Position numbers and translations under genes: made by a program
Part shown: one piece after another, positions 8,092 through 16,985 of the stretch
Layout: each line of letters opens with the position of its first letter
Numbering within the stretch: position 1 is the stretch's first letter
The notes under the pieces: generated by a model
Seen by the model: only the letters and a program-made list of their open reading frames with translations
Told to the model about the DNA's origin: nothing
Databases searched by the model: none
NCBI GenBank assembly: GCA_050283925.1
Contig: JBNOAI010000001.1
Coordinates: forward strand, 372,001-436,000
Origin: ZC4RG25 sp023428365
GTDB lineage: Bacteria > Pseudomonadota > Alphaproteobacteria > Rhizobiales > Hyphomicrobiaceae
DNA: 64,000 bases
Direction: 5' to 3'

Positions 8092-9464
8092 GCGTCGCTT
8101 CGCAAATGGCGGTTGATGCCTCTGTCTCCTCAGGCAATGCATCGACGGAAAAGGTCAGGGCCTCGCTCTCGCGTCGGCACGCGGCTGAGCGCCGCTTTCG
8201 AGCGATCGGCTTCGGTGCCATCGTCCTTGGCCTGAGCTTCGTCGCGATCCTGTTCGCCTCGATCCTGAGCAAGGGGTTGCCGGCATTCTGGCAGGCCAGC
8301 ATCACCGTGCCCGTCACGTTCGATACATCGATCGTGAAGATCGACCCCTATCCGCAGCAACAGCCCGGTCAGTCGTCGGCGAACTTCGAGGCCGATGTGA
8401 TGGCGTGGAGAACCAAGCTGGCCAGCTTGAACTGGGGCCGCTTGATTGAAAATGCGTTGCTGAGGGAGCTGCCCCCGGCGGCTGCAAACGATCGGCGCGG
8501 CGTTCAGCGTCTGGTCACCAGCGGAGAGCGGTTTGTTCTGCGCGACATGGTTGCGGCAAATCCCGGCATCGTTGGGCAGACGGTCCCTGTATCGCTGCTC
8601 GCCGATGCGAACGTCGATGTGTGGGTTAAGGGAAACATTGATCGGTCGCTGCCGGATGCGCAGCTTCCGCTCACTCCGGCGCAGCGCGGTTACGTGCAAG
8701 CGCTGCAGGACAAGGGGCTGCTGCATCAGACCTTCGCCTGGGGCCTGTTCACGAACGTCGACTCGCGGTCGTCACTCGCCTCTGCGGGTCTGGCTGGCGC
8801 GTTCGTCGGCTCGCTCTACATGATGCTGATCGTTATCCTGCTGTCGGTGCCGATTGGTGTCGCGGCGGCCGTCTATCTTGAGGAATTCGCCAAGAAGAGC
8901 CGCCTGACCGACCTCATCGAGATCAACATCAACAACCTGGCCGCCGTCCCGTCCATCGTGTTCGGTCTGCTCGGTGCTGCGGTGTTCATCAATTGGCTGC
9001 GGCTGCCCTTGTCGGCGCCGTTGGTTGGTGGTCTGGTGCTGACCTTGATGACGCTGCCGACGATTATCATTGCGACCCGGTCAACGCTGCGCGCCATTCC
9101 GCCGTCGATCCGCCAGGCGGCTATCGGACTTGGTGCATCGCGTGTGCAGACGGTGGCGCATCACGTCCTGCCGTTGGCCATACCCGGCATCCTGACCGGC
9201 GCGATTATCGGTGTCGCGCAAGCGCTCGGTGAGACGGCTCCGTTGCTGCTCATTGGCATGAGCGCGTTCGTTGCCAATATTCCGGCAACGCCGCTGGATC
9301 AGTCGAGCGCCCTGCCGGTGCAGATTTATCTGTGGCAGGGCAACGAACTGCGCAATTTCTTCGAGGCTCGGACTTCGGCTGCCATCATCGTCCTCCTGTC
9401 GTTGATGATCATGCTGAACGGCCTCGCAATTTTCCTCCGCCGACGGTTTGAAAAGAGATGGTGA
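8088..9464 (+). CDS. pstA: phosphate ABC transporter permease PstA
   Basis: The second channel subunit of the Pst system, 458 residues. After a cytoplasmic N terminus there is one membrane segment at about residues 45-66 and a large periplasmic domain to about residue 235. The conserved permease core follows (LYMMLIVILLSVPIGVAAAVYLEEF begins it), with the coupling loop LGASRVQTVAHHVLPLAIPG near residue 350. It starts with GTG overlapping the pstC stop (GTGA). The end overlaps the first codons of pstB by seven bases. The enlarged periplasmic insert resembles other alphaproteobacterial PstA proteins. Confidence 0.92.
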   Translation: MSVASQMAVDASVSSGNASTEKVRASLSRRHAAERRFRAIGFGAIVLGLSFVAILFASILSKGLPAFWQASITVPVTFDTSIVKIDPYPQQQPGQSSANFEADVMAWRTKLASLNWGRLIENALLRELPPAAANDRRGVQRLVTSGERFVLRDMVAANPGIVGQTVPVSLLADANVDVWVKGNIDRSLPDAQLPLTPAQRGYVQALQDKGLLHQTFAWGLFTNVDSRSSLASAGLAGAFVGSLYMMLIVILLSVPIGVAAAVYLEEFAKKSRLTDLIEININNLAAVPSIVFGLLGAAVFINWLRLPLSAPLVGGLVLTLMTLPTIIIATRSTLRAIPPSIRQAAIGLGASRVQTVAHHVLPLAIPGILTGAIIGVAQALGETAPLLLIGMSAFVANIPATPLDQSSALPVQIYLWQGNELRNFFEARTSAAIIVLLSLMIMLNGLAIFLRRRFEKRW

Positions 9465-10294
9465 GTGCGCACATGCAAGTTGACGTTCTTCCGATCGTGA
9501 ACGACCCAGCTCAAGCGGCGGCCGCAAATGCTTCCGCCGACGTGAAGGTCCATGCCACCGATGTCAGTGTCTTCTATGGTGAGAAGCGGGCGCTGAATTC
9601 AGTTTCGATCGATATCCCAGCCCGATCGGTGACCGCGTTCATCGGTCCGTCCGGATGCGGAAAGTCGACGTTCCTGCGTTGCTTCAACCGTATGAACGAT
9701 ACGGTGGAAGGCGCGCGTGTCGACGGCACGATCATGATCGATGATCGCAACATCTACGATCCGGGGCTTGATGTCGTGGAATTGCGTGCCCGGGTCGGCA
9801 TGGTGTTCCAGAAGCCGAATCCGTTTCCGAAATCCATCTTCGAGAATGTTTCGTATGGCCCGCGCATTCACGGTCTCGCCAGTTCGAAGGCTGAACTTGC
9901 AGCGATCGTGGAAAGCAGCCTGCGCAAGGCGAGCCTCTGGGAAGAAGTGAAGGACCGGCTTCATGAGGCTGGTACGGGTCTTTCCGGCGGCCAGCAGCAG
10001 CGCTTGTGCATCGCGCGCGCAATCGCGGTCAGTCCGGAAGTCATTCTGATGGACGAGCCGTGCTCGGCACTCGATCCGATCGCCACGGCGCGTATCGAAG
10101 AGCTGATCGACGAGCTGCGCACGAATTACACGATCATCATTGTGACCCACTCGATGCAACAGGCCGCGCGTGTTTCGCAGCGGACGGCGTTTTTCCATCT
10201 CGGTGAATTGGTCGAGCAGGGCGACACGACGGACATTTTCACCAATCCGAAGATCCAGCGGACGCAGGACTATATCACGGGTCGCTACGGCTAG
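9458..10294 (+). CDS. pstB: phosphate ABC transporter ATP-binding protein PstB
   Basis: The cytoplasmic ATPase that drives Pst phosphate import, 278 residues. Walker A is GPSGCGKST at about residues 63-71, the Q-loop is VFQKPNPFPKS, the ABC signature LSGGQQQR, and Walker B is VILMDEPCSALDP followed by the H-loop histidine in IIVTHSMQQ. The VFQKPNPF sequence is specific to PstB. The ATG at 9458 overlaps the end of pstA; an ATG at 9473 could also serve because the first residues are not conserved. It is followed by phoU about 34 bases later. Confidence 0.95.
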   Translation: MVSAHMQVDVLPIVNDPAQAAAANASADVKVHATDVSVFYGEKRALNSVSIDIPARSVTAFIGPSGCGKSTFLRCFNRMNDTVEGARVDGTIMIDDRNIYDPGLDVVELRARVGMVFQKPNPFPKSIFENVSYGPRIHGLASSKAELAAIVESSLRKASLWEEVKDRLHEAGTGLSGGQQQRLCIARAIAVSPEVILMDEPCSALDPIATARIEELIDELRTNYTIIIVTHSMQQAARVSQRTAFFHLGELVEQGDTTDIFTNPKIQRTQDYITGRYG

Positions 10295-10328
10295 ACGCCG
10301 GTACAGCCCCCGAGCAATGGAGCATGTG

Positions 10329-11039
10329 ATGAAAGAGCATATCGTTCGCTCTTACGAAGAGGAGCTGGCGCTCCTCGACAAGAAGATCGCCCACATGGGC
10401 GGGTTGGCTGAAGAAAGCCTGGGCCAGGCGTTCGAAGCACTCGAACGGCGCGATCCGCGGCTTGCTGCTGCCGTGATCCAGTCGGACAAGCAGATCGATC
10501 AGCTGCAGAAAGATATCGAGGAGCAGCTTGTCACCATGATCGCACGTCGCCAGCCGATGGCGAACGATCTGCGGCAGATCATGGCTGGCCTGCGCATCGC
10601 ATCTGACCTGGAGCGGATCGGTGACTTGGCGAAGAATACGGCCAAGCGCGCCCTGGCAATCTCGCAGGAGCCGTATCCGAAGCCGCTGATGTCCGGGCTG
10701 CGCAACATGGTCGAGCGCGCTTTGCGTCAGCTGAAGGATGTGCTGGACGCTTACGCAGGTCGCAACAGCGATCTGGCACTGACGGTATGGCGCGACGACG
10801 AGCAGATCGACGCGATGTACAATTCCGTGTTCCGCGAACTTCTCACCTACATGATGGAAGATCCGCGCAACATCGGTCTGTGTACGCACCTGCTGTTTGG
10901 CGCCAAGAACATCGAGCGCATCGGTGATCACACCACGAACATCGCCGAGAATGTGCATTACCTTGTGAAAGGGGCGACGATTACGGATGATCGGCCGAAA
11001 GACGATCAGACCAGTTCGACGCTGATCTCGCCGCAATGA
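10329..11039 (+). CDS. phoU: phosphate signaling complex protein PhoU
   Basis: PhoU links Pst transport to PhoR and represses the Pho regulon when phosphate is plentiful. From ATG 10329 it has 236 residues, all helical, in two repeats. Each repeat contains the metal-binding pattern: DLERIGDLAKNTAKRAL in the first and NIERIGDHTTNIAENV in the second. ATG 10329 is preferred because GGAG lies six bases before it; an ATG four codons earlier (10317) is possible. It sits between pstB and phoB in the classic order and probably shares their promoter. Confidence 0.94.
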   Translation: MKEHIVRSYEEELALLDKKIAHMGGLAEESLGQAFEALERRDPRLAAAVIQSDKQIDQLQKDIEEQLVTMIARRQPMANDLRQIMAGLRIASDLERIGDLAKNTAKRALAISQEPYPKPLMSGLRNMVERALRQLKDVLDAYAGRNSDLALTVWRDDEQIDAMYNSVFRELLTYMMEDPRNIGLCTHLLFGAKNIERIGDHTTNIAENVHYLVKGATITDDRPKDDQTSSTLISPQ

Positions 11040-11083
11040 TGGCTATGAGCATGCTCGTGCAGCGGCAAGCGGAGAGACCGGCA

Positions 11084-11773
11084 ATGAATGCTAAGGTCCT
11101 GATCGTGGAGGACGAGGCTCCGCTCGCTGAGCTGCTGCGGTACAACTTCGAGGCGGAAGGGTTCGACGTCAGTCATGCTGGAACTGGCGAAGAAGCCGAG
11201 CTGATCGTGGCTGAAGATCAGCCCGATTTGATCGTTCTCGACTGGATGCTGCCATCGGTTTCGGGTGTCGAGCTGTGCCGACGGTTGCGGGCGCGGCAAG
11301 AGACCCGGGCCATCCCGATCCTGATGCTGACGGCACGCGGCGAGGAAAGTGACCGCATCCGGGGTCTATCGACCGGCGCTGACGACTATGTCGTCAAGCC
11401 GTTCTCGCTGCCGGAGCTGATGGCGCGCGTGAAGGCCATTCTGCGGCGGTCGGCGCCGGATCGGATGGCGGATGTTCTCAAGGTCGCCGAGATCGAACTG
11501 GATCGTGGCGCGCACCGCGTCACCCGCGGCGTGCGTGAGGTCCGCCTTGGTCCGACCGAGTACCGTCTGCTTGAGTTCCTGATGCAGAGCCCCGGCCGTG
11601 TCCTGTCGCGGACGCAGCTGCTCGATGGAGTCTGGGGCCGTGATGCCTACGTCGATGAGCGGACCGTGGACGTTCACATTGGCCGTCTGCGCAAGGCGCT
11701 GATCCGCGGAAAAGAGCGCGATCCGATCCGGACGGTGCGTGGTTCGGGATACGTGTTCGGCGAGCGTCGCTAG
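11084..11773 (+). CDS. phoB: phosphate regulon response regulator PhoB
   Basis: An OmpR/PhoB-family transcription factor of 229 residues, the normal PhoB length. The receiver has Glu9-Asp10-Glu11, the phosphoacceptor Asp53 in VLDWMLPSVSG, a switch threonine in LMLTARGEE and Lys in VVKPFS. The winged-helix domain (about 130-226) contains RVLSRTQLLDGVWGRDAYVDERT split by the recognition helix and VRGSGYVFG at the end. ATG 11084 is chosen because GGAGA precedes it and it gives the family N terminus; an upstream ATG at 11036 overlaps phoU. It should bind the Pho box before pstS, closing an autoregulatory loop. Confidence 0.94.
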   Translation: MNAKVLIVEDEAPLAELLRYNFEAEGFDVSHAGTGEEAELIVAEDQPDLIVLDWMLPSVSGVELCRRLRARQETRAIPILMLTARGEESDRIRGLSTGADDYVVKPFSLPELMARVKAILRRSAPDRMADVLKVAEIELDRGAHRVTRGVREVRLGPTEYRLLEFLMQSPGRVLSRTQLLDGVWGRDAYVDERTVDVHIGRLRKALIRGKERDPIRTVRGSGYVFGERR

Positions 11774-11925
11774 CGTAAGCCGAAAACGTCATCTCGGGCG
11801 CCACGCCTGCGGTCAGCGAACGCCAACCAAACGTGACATGGCGACTGCCGATAATGTCGGCATGATCGTTCATGCGCCCCGCGCACCATGGCGTGTCTCA
11901 GCGCCGAACGCCTCCATAAACGCAA

Positions 11926-11960
11926 GAAGGGAGCCATCGGCCATTGCCGTAGCTCCCTTT
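11926..11960. terminator. bidirectional terminator between phoB and gcrA
   Basis: An 8-bp perfect stem, AAGGGAGC at 11927-11934 with GCTCCCTT at 11952-11959, encloses a second stem CGGC/GCCG. It has short T or A runs on both sides and lies between the convergent ends of phoB and gcrA, so it can stop transcription in both directions. Confidence 0.7.
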
Positions 11961-11981
11961 GAAAGACCGTCAGCCCAATGA

Positions 11982-12554
11982 TCAGGCGTCGACCGGGTCC
12001 TTGGTCGGAATGGACGGCGTCGTCGCCGGCATCGCGGGCTCGCTGAAGTCGCGATCGCGGCGGCGCGGCTGCGGCGGCTGATAGGCCCTGCGGGCATGAT
12101 GCTCGCAGTAGGACAGCCCCGGCACCTTGTTGCGATTGCAGAAGTGGAATTCCTCGGTCTGCGGATCACCGATCGGCCAGCGGCAGCTATTCTCGTTCAG
12201 CATCTGCAGCGTCTTACGCTCGGCAACCGGGATCACAAGCTCCTCGGCTGGCGGAACGTAGGCTTCAGAGTCGGGGCTATAAAGAGCCCGTAGAGCCGGA
12301 TTGCCGACTGTGCCGAACCGTGATTTCACGGCCGGCCGCTTGGCAGAATTGTTGTTCGTAGCAACGGCACGCGGACGTGCGCGATGGCTTTTCATACGTG
12401 ACGTGGTCGCGCGGCCGGACAGTCCAAGGCGATGGACTTTGCCGATTACGGCGTTTCGCGACACGCCGCCGATACGACCAGCGATCTGACTGGCGCTCAG
12501 TCCTTCGGCCCAGAGCTTTTTTAATTGCTCCACGCGCTCGTCGGTCCAGCCCAT
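11982..12554 (-). CDS. gcrA: GcrA cell cycle regulator
   Basis: GcrA is an alphaproteobacterial sigma70-associated regulator that activates promoters carrying GANTC sites methylated by CcrM. The 190-residue product starts MGWTDERVEQLKKLW. Its N-terminal DNA-binding helix-turn-helix (about 3-45) includes ISQ-type spacing in LSASQIAGRIGG and NAVIGKVHRLGL. The C-terminal sigma-interaction domain shows CRWPIGDP, FCNRNK and YCEHHARRAYQP. The second of two adjacent ATG codons (12554) is chosen because it gives the family N terminus and eight-base spacing from AAGGAG. It is convergent with phoB. Confidence 0.93.
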   Translation of the reverse strand: MGWTDERVEQLKKLWAEGLSASQIAGRIGGVSRNAVIGKVHRLGLSGRATTSRMKSHRARPRAVATNNNSAKRPAVKSRFGTVGNPALRALYSPDSEAYVPPAEELVIPVAERKTLQMLNENSCRWPIGDPQTEEFHFCNRNKVPGLSYCEHHARRAYQPPQPRRRDRDFSEPAMPATTPSIPTKDPVDA

Positions 12555-13305
12555 CATTGTCGCTCCTTGCATAATCAGGTCACAACTGGTGCGCAGGGCG
12601 CACCAGAACGAATGCGGGCAAACGACGAGCTTGGCTGCGTGCGCAAAAGCGCTCCGCAACGCGCAACTACGCTGCTTGACCGGTACAGACGCTGGGTTAC
12701 TGGGGAGACTTGCTGCTTAGCCTTTGTCGGGCGAGCGAGGAGCGATGGCTCCCAGGCTGGTCAGACATGAAGCATTCCGGCAACAGGCCGGCCACCGCCA
12801 AATGTCGGGGTGGAGCCTGGAAAACGTACAACATCCAGAATTCGGTCTACAAGCCGAAGACGTGCCGAGGTAACGCTATGGCAACGATTCGTGTCCAAAG
12901 CGCCACATAAAAATGCAGGTTCGCTGTATGTTTTCCGAATATTAATTGTTCCCGTAGCGCAGCTATGAGCCGGGCTCATCTCCGGTTGTAGGCGTTTGAC
13001 AGCTGGTTGCATTCGCCATATGGTCCGGCCCATTCTGACCGGCTCCGTCTCACGAGCCGCTGCTCTGCACATGGCGATAGCCGGGAGGCAGGGCGGTCAA
13101 CACCCGCCAGCGAGTATCGCCCGCGGGTGCGTTCGCGTTTGGGCGGTCAGATGCATTGGAAAAGAGGCTGAGCTCGATCGTGGGCATGCGCAACTTGATG
13201 GGTCGTACTTATATTCATGCGTGTCGGCAGGTGCTGGAGCTGGTGGTTTGCCAGCGCCGCTGTTTGTCGTTCGCTGTCTGACCTGCGCAACCGAAACGGA
13301 TAACG
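12555..13305. other. 751-base gap between divergent gcrA and ffh
   Basis: No frame here shows a recognisable protein; the open frames in it have the composition of shadows and lack good ribosome sites. I see no tRNA and no SRP RNA. The stretch nearest gcrA should contain its promoter. A sigma70-like promoter pointing to ffh is listed separately. Confidence 0.5.
12996..13024 (+). promoter_or_regulatory. sigma70-like promoter, possibly for ffh
   Basis: TTGACA at 12996-13001 is followed after 17 bases by TATGGT at 13019-13024, a good -35 and a fair -10 with ideal spacing. It would give ffh a leader of about 275 bases, which is long, so other promoters may lie closer. Confidence 0.4.
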
Positions 13306-14829
13306 ATGTTCCAAAGTCTCTCCGATCGCCTCTCAGGAATTTTCGACAAGCTGACCAAGCGCGGCGCGCTGACGGACAGCGATGTCAGCGAAGCCATGCG
13401 CGAAGTCCGCCGGGCGCTGCTCGAAGCCGACGTGGCATTGGATGTGGTGCGCGACTTCACCGAGACGGTGAAGGCCAAGGCCGTTGGTCAGGACGTGGTG
13501 AAGTCGGTCACTCCGGGCCAGATGGTCGTCAAGATCGTCAATGACGAACTGGTCCGCGTGCTGGGCTCGGATGCCGAGCCGATCGATATTGCGGCCGAAC
13601 CGCCGGTGGCGATCCTGATGGTCGGTCTGCAGGGCTCGGGCAAAACCACCACCAGCGCCAAGATCGCTTATCGCCTCAAGAACCGCGACAAGAAGAAGGT
13701 CTTGATGGCCTCTCTTGATACCCGTCGCCCCGCCGCGCAGGAACAGCTCCGCGTGCTGGGTGAGCAGACGGAGGTCGCGACGCTTCCCATCATTGCCGGC
13801 CAGACGCCGCTGCAGATTGCCCGTCGCGCGCTCGATGCCGGCCGGCTCGGCGGCTATGACGTCGTTATTCTCGATACCGCAGGTCGCGTCACGGTCGATG
13901 AAGGACTGATGGCCGAGGTCGCCGAGGTCAAGACCATCACGCAGCCGCACGAAGTGCTGCTGGTGGCTGACAGCCTCACCGGCCAGGATGCGGTCAACAC
14001 AGCCAAGGCGTTCGAAGGCCGCATCGGCCTGACGGGCATCGTGCTGACGCGCGTCGACGGCGATGGCCGTGGCGGCGCTGCGCTGTCGATGCGCGCGGTG
14101 ACCGGCAGGCCGATCAAGCTGCTCGGTGTCGGCGAGAAGTGGGACGCGCTGGAGGATTTCCATCCGCAGCGCGTGGCCAGCCGCATCCTCGGTATGGGCG
14201 ATATCGTCAGCCTGGTCGAAAAGGCCGCGCAGACGATCGATGCTGAGAAAGCTCAGCAGATCGCCCAGAAGATGAAGAAGGGCGAGTTCGATCTGGCCGA
14301 TCTCGCCGAACAGCTCAAGCAGATGCAGAAGATTGGCGGCATGTCCGGCGTGCTCGGCATGCTGCCGGGGATGGGTAAGCTCAAAGGGCAGATTCCAGCC
14401 GGCAATCTCGATGACGGCATGCTGAAGCGCCAGGGCGCGATCATCTCTTCGATGACACCCTATGAGCGCCGTCATCCCAAGGCGATCGACGGCAAGCGCA
14501 AGCGCCGTATCGCAGCCGGCTCGGGCACCAAGGTCGAGGAAATCAATCGCCTCCTCAAGATGCACCGGCAGATGGCCGACATGATGAAGGCGATGGGCAA
14601 GAACAAAGGCATGCTGTCGCGCATGTTCGGTGGTGGCGGTGGTGCCATGCCGGAGCCCACACCGGAAATGATCGAACAGTTGAAGCGCGGCGAGATGCCG
14701 AAAGGCATGCCCGGTCTGCCGCCCGGCGGACTACCACGTCTGCCCGGCATGGGTGGCGGTTTGCCCGGATTGGGCGGAGGCGCGCCGAAGTTTCCAGGAC
14801 TTCCCGGTTTTCCGGGGAAGAAGAAGTAG
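13306..14829 (+). CDS. ffh: signal recognition particle protein Ffh
   Basis: Ffh is the SRP GTPase that binds signal peptides of nascent inner-membrane proteins and docks on FtsY. It has 507 residues. The N domain has the ALLEADVAL motif; the G domain has GLQGSGKTT (107-115), DTRRPAAQEQL, DTAGR and TRVDGDGRGG. The methionine-rich M domain (about 300-440) carries the RNA-binding RRIAAGSG. A glycine/proline-rich tail ends the protein, as in relatives. ATG 13306 gives the standard MFQSLSDRLSGIFDKL N terminus. It leads the ffh-rpsP-rimM cluster. Confidence 0.96.
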   Translation: MFQSLSDRLSGIFDKLTKRGALTDSDVSEAMREVRRALLEADVALDVVRDFTETVKAKAVGQDVVKSVTPGQMVVKIVNDELVRVLGSDAEPIDIAAEPPVAILMVGLQGSGKTTTSAKIAYRLKNRDKKKVLMASLDTRRPAAQEQLRVLGEQTEVATLPIIAGQTPLQIARRALDAGRLGGYDVVILDTAGRVTVDEGLMAEVAEVKTITQPHEVLLVADSLTGQDAVNTAKAFEGRIGLTGIVLTRVDGDGRGGAALSMRAVTGRPIKLLGVGEKWDALEDFHPQRVASRILGMGDIVSLVEKAAQTIDAEKAQQIAQKMKKGEFDLADLAEQLKQMQKIGGMSGVLGMLPGMGKLKGQIPAGNLDDGMLKRQGAIISSMTPYERRHPKAIDGKRKRRIAAGSGTKVEEINRLLKMHRQMADMMKAMGKNKGMLSRMFGGGGGAMPEPTPEMIEQLKRGEMPKGMPGLPPGGLPRLPGMGGGLPGLGGGAPKFPGLPGFPGKKK

Positions 14830-14946
14830 AGAAACCGGACAACGGCGGCCTCGCGATCTTCGCCTGAACGCCAGCGGCCAAAACAACCGGCACCGACCTT
14901 TAAAAACGGGCAGTGCCAATTCTGATAGAAGAGAAGGACGACGAGT

Positions 14947-15312
14947 ATGACTGTTAAGATCCGCCTGTCGCGCGGTGGCGCCAAGAAGCGCCCGTATTAT
15001 TACATCGTGACCGCGACCAGCACGTCTCCGCGCGATGGCCGTTACATCGAGCAGGTCGGTACCTTTGATCCGATGCTGAAGCGCGACGATCCCAACCGCG
15101 TGAAGCTGAACCTCGACCGCTGCAAGCATTGGCTGTCGGTCGGTGCACAGCCGACGGATCGCGTGGCTCGTTTTCTCGACGCCGCTGGTCTGATGACGCG
15201 CGACGCGAAGGCTAACCCGCAGAAGGGCCAGCCGCGCAAGAAGCGCCGCGAGCGTGAGGCTGCCGAGGCTGAAAAGGCCAAGGAAGCTGCTGAGGCAGCA
15301 GCACAGTCGTAA
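14947..15312 (+). CDS. rpsP: 30S ribosomal protein S16
   Basis: Small-subunit ribosomal protein S16, 121 residues. The conserved N terminus (VKIRLSRGGAKKRPYYYIV) and IEQVGTFDP are present. The C-terminal extension, rich in Ala, Glu and Lys (residues 90-121), is typical of alphaproteobacterial S16. A purine-rich ribosome site (GAGAAGGACGACG) precedes the ATG. It lies between ffh and rimM, the usual order. Confidence 0.96.
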   Translation: MTVKIRLSRGGAKKRPYYYIVTATSTSPRDGRYIEQVGTFDPMLKRDDPNRVKLNLDRCKHWLSVGAQPTDRVARFLDAAGLMTRDAKANPQKGQPRKKRREREAAEAEKAKEAAEAAAQS

Positions 15313-15343
15313 GCTGCACGCGATGATATCTACCGGGTGACGG

Positions 15344-15877
15344 ATGGATAACGACCGGCCCCGCATCGTTCTTGGCTACATCGCCGCGGCGCATGGCGTT
15401 CGCGGCGATGTGCTTGTGCGCACTTACACGCAAGCGCCGGAAGACATCGCGAGCTATGGCCCGCTCACCGATGAAGCGAGTGGCCGGCGCTTTTCGCTCA
15501 AGGTCATCCGCACGACGAGCAAAGGTGTGGTTGCCCGCGTCGCGGGCGTAACAGATCGCAACGCTGCTGAAGCGCTGAAGGGCGTTCGGTTGTGCGTCGG
15601 GCGCGATAAGCTGCCAGCGACGATCGACGACGAATTCTATCATGCTGATCTGATCGGTCTGCAGGCTGTCGCCGCTGATGGCACGCCGATTGGGGATGTG
15701 GCAGCGGTGCATAATTTCGGCGCCGGCGATATTCTCGAAATCCGGCTGACAGGAAAGCGATCCACGGAACTGCTGCCGTTTACGCGCGCTTTCGTGCCGG
15801 ACGTTGATCTCGCCGCCAAGCGCGTGACAATCGTGATGCCGACATCTGCCGACGAAGAGCCGGAAACGTCGTCTTAG
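15344..15877 (+). CDS. rimM: ribosome maturation factor RimM
   Basis: RimM helps 30S head assembly by binding S19. The 177-residue product has the N-terminal RimM barrel starting IVLGYIAAAHGVRGDVLVRT and the C-terminal PRC-barrel with FYHADLIGL and LPFTRAFVPDVDLAAKRV. In most relatives trmD and rplS follow; here the next gene is convergent and its stop overlaps the rimM stop by four bases, so the usual cluster is broken after rimM. Confidence 0.94.
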   Translation: MDNDRPRIVLGYIAAAHGVRGDVLVRTYTQAPEDIASYGPLTDEASGRRFSLKVIRTTSKGVVARVAGVTDRNAAEALKGVRLCVGRDKLPATIDDEFYHADLIGLQAVAADGTPIGDVAAVHNFGAGDILEIRLTGKRSTELLPFTRAFVPDVDLAAKRVTIVMPTSADEEPETSS

Positions 15878-16695
15878 TCCGGCAGAACTTCGATCTGGCT
15901 GATGTGATGAAGTTCGATCGCGGGGCCTGATCTTCGATCGATCCAACCCCGAATTCGTACGCGTTTGCCCTTGAGGGATTTGAGATCCAGACCAGCTTCC
16001 TCGATGGCCTTGCGCTCGCGCGGCCGTGCGCTGGCGGTAAAATCGGTGCGCCAGTTCTCACCGAAGTTGAGAAACATCTGACCCCGGATATCCGCTGCGT
16101 CGACAACGCGGCCTTCTACGATCTGATAGCTGCCCCGCTCGCGAAGCAGGTCACTGATTTGATCGGCAGGTTTGATCTGATAGGCGGCGTGTGCCCATAG
16201 CCCTGACTTTGCGTCTCGGGCGTCCCTTTCCGCGGTGAGCAGGGCGTCCATGCAGGCGTCGCTGTCGCGCAGCGCGTAAGCGCGCGCATTCCCATGACGC
16301 AGCAACTGTTCCTGGACCCAGATGCGTTGCCCATTGTCCTGAACGTAGGCATGCGCCAACACGCGCCCGTACCTGTCGGTTTGTCGCCCGCCGATCTCCA
16401 GCTCCACAGGTTTGCCGAGCACAAGGCGCTCAAGCGCTGTTTTGGTGTCCTGTTCCGGTGGCCAAATGGCTTGGTCGTCCGGGCTTTCGAAGCGACGCGG
16501 CGCAAGAGCGCCGATCAGCCTGACGGTGCTGCCGTCATCGAGAGCGAAGGTCTCCCCATCGATGATGCGCACGGCCGTGCGAGACGATGGGCCGGCCTTC
16601 AGCGTGCATTCGGCGGCATTGGCAGACCCCTGGGGCATTCCGCCAAGCACCAGCGAAACAGCAAGCGCCAATGCGATCAACGCTCTCCTTGCCAC
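15874..16695 (-). CDS. exported thermonuclease-family (SNase-like) protein
   Basis: A 273-residue protein with an N-terminal signal or anchor (LIALALAVSLVLGG), a staphylococcal-nuclease-like OB domain at about 45-165 (VRIIDGETFALDDGSTVRLIG, DRYGRVLAHAYV, LLRHGNARAY), and a second OB-like region at the C terminus. The SNase catalytic residues are only partly recognisable, so nuclease activity is unproven. GTG 16695 is preferred: the ATG-initiated longer frame reads backwards through a tRNA gene and cannot be real at its N terminus. Its stop overlaps that of rimM. Probable location is the periplasm or membrane. Confidence 0.75.
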   Translation of the reverse strand: MARRALIALALAVSLVLGGMPQGSANAAECTLKAGPSSRTAVRIIDGETFALDDGSTVRLIGALAPRRFESPDDQAIWPPEQDTKTALERLVLGKPVELEIGGRQTDRYGRVLAHAYVQDNGQRIWVQEQLLRHGNARAYALRDSDACMDALLTAERDARDAKSGLWAHAAYQIKPADQISDLLRERGSYQIVEGRVVDAADIRGQMFLNFGENWRTDFTASARPRERKAIEEAGLDLKSLKGKRVRIRGWIDRRSGPAIELHHISQIEVLPD

Positions 16696-16832
16696 GATGC
16701 GCGACGCCCCCTTGCCGCCCTGCCCGGCGTGCCCTAAACACCCATAATACCGGTTGTTCCCTCCGCCAGGCACCCAATGTCGCCCGGCGCGCGCTGATTG
16801 GCCAGACGTTCTGGCCTGACAGTCATCGATAC

Positions 16833-16909
16833 GGCCCCGTAGTTCAGCCGGATAGAACGTCGGATTCCTAATCCGAAGGTCGCAGGTTCGAATCCTGCCG
16901 GGGTCGCCA
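16833..16909 (+). tRNA. tRNA-Arg (anticodon CCT)
   Basis: A 77-base cloverleaf with acceptor arms GGCCCCG and CGGGGTC, D-loop AGCCGGATA, anticodon stem TCGGA/TCCGA around loop TTCCTAA (anticodon CCT), T-loop TTCGAAT and an encoded CCA at 16907-16909. It reads AGG arginine codons. Reverse-strand translation through it gives the familiar GRIRTCDLRIRN artefact. Confidence 0.96.
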
Positions 16910-16985
16910 CTTTCTCTGATCTTAGTCTCCGAAATGGCCGGTACACGGGGCGACAATAAGTGCCCTTTTCGGCGTCGCAGAGCAT

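Noticed and set aside
12996..13544. A 182-codon frame running into ffh
   Set aside because: It overlaps the well-supported ffh in another frame and has no recognisable protein sequence.
16696..16956. N-terminal extension of the nuclease frame through tRNA-Arg
   Set aside because: The extension is the antisense translation of a tRNA (GRIRTCDLRIRN), a known artefact; the signal peptide begins after GTG 16695.
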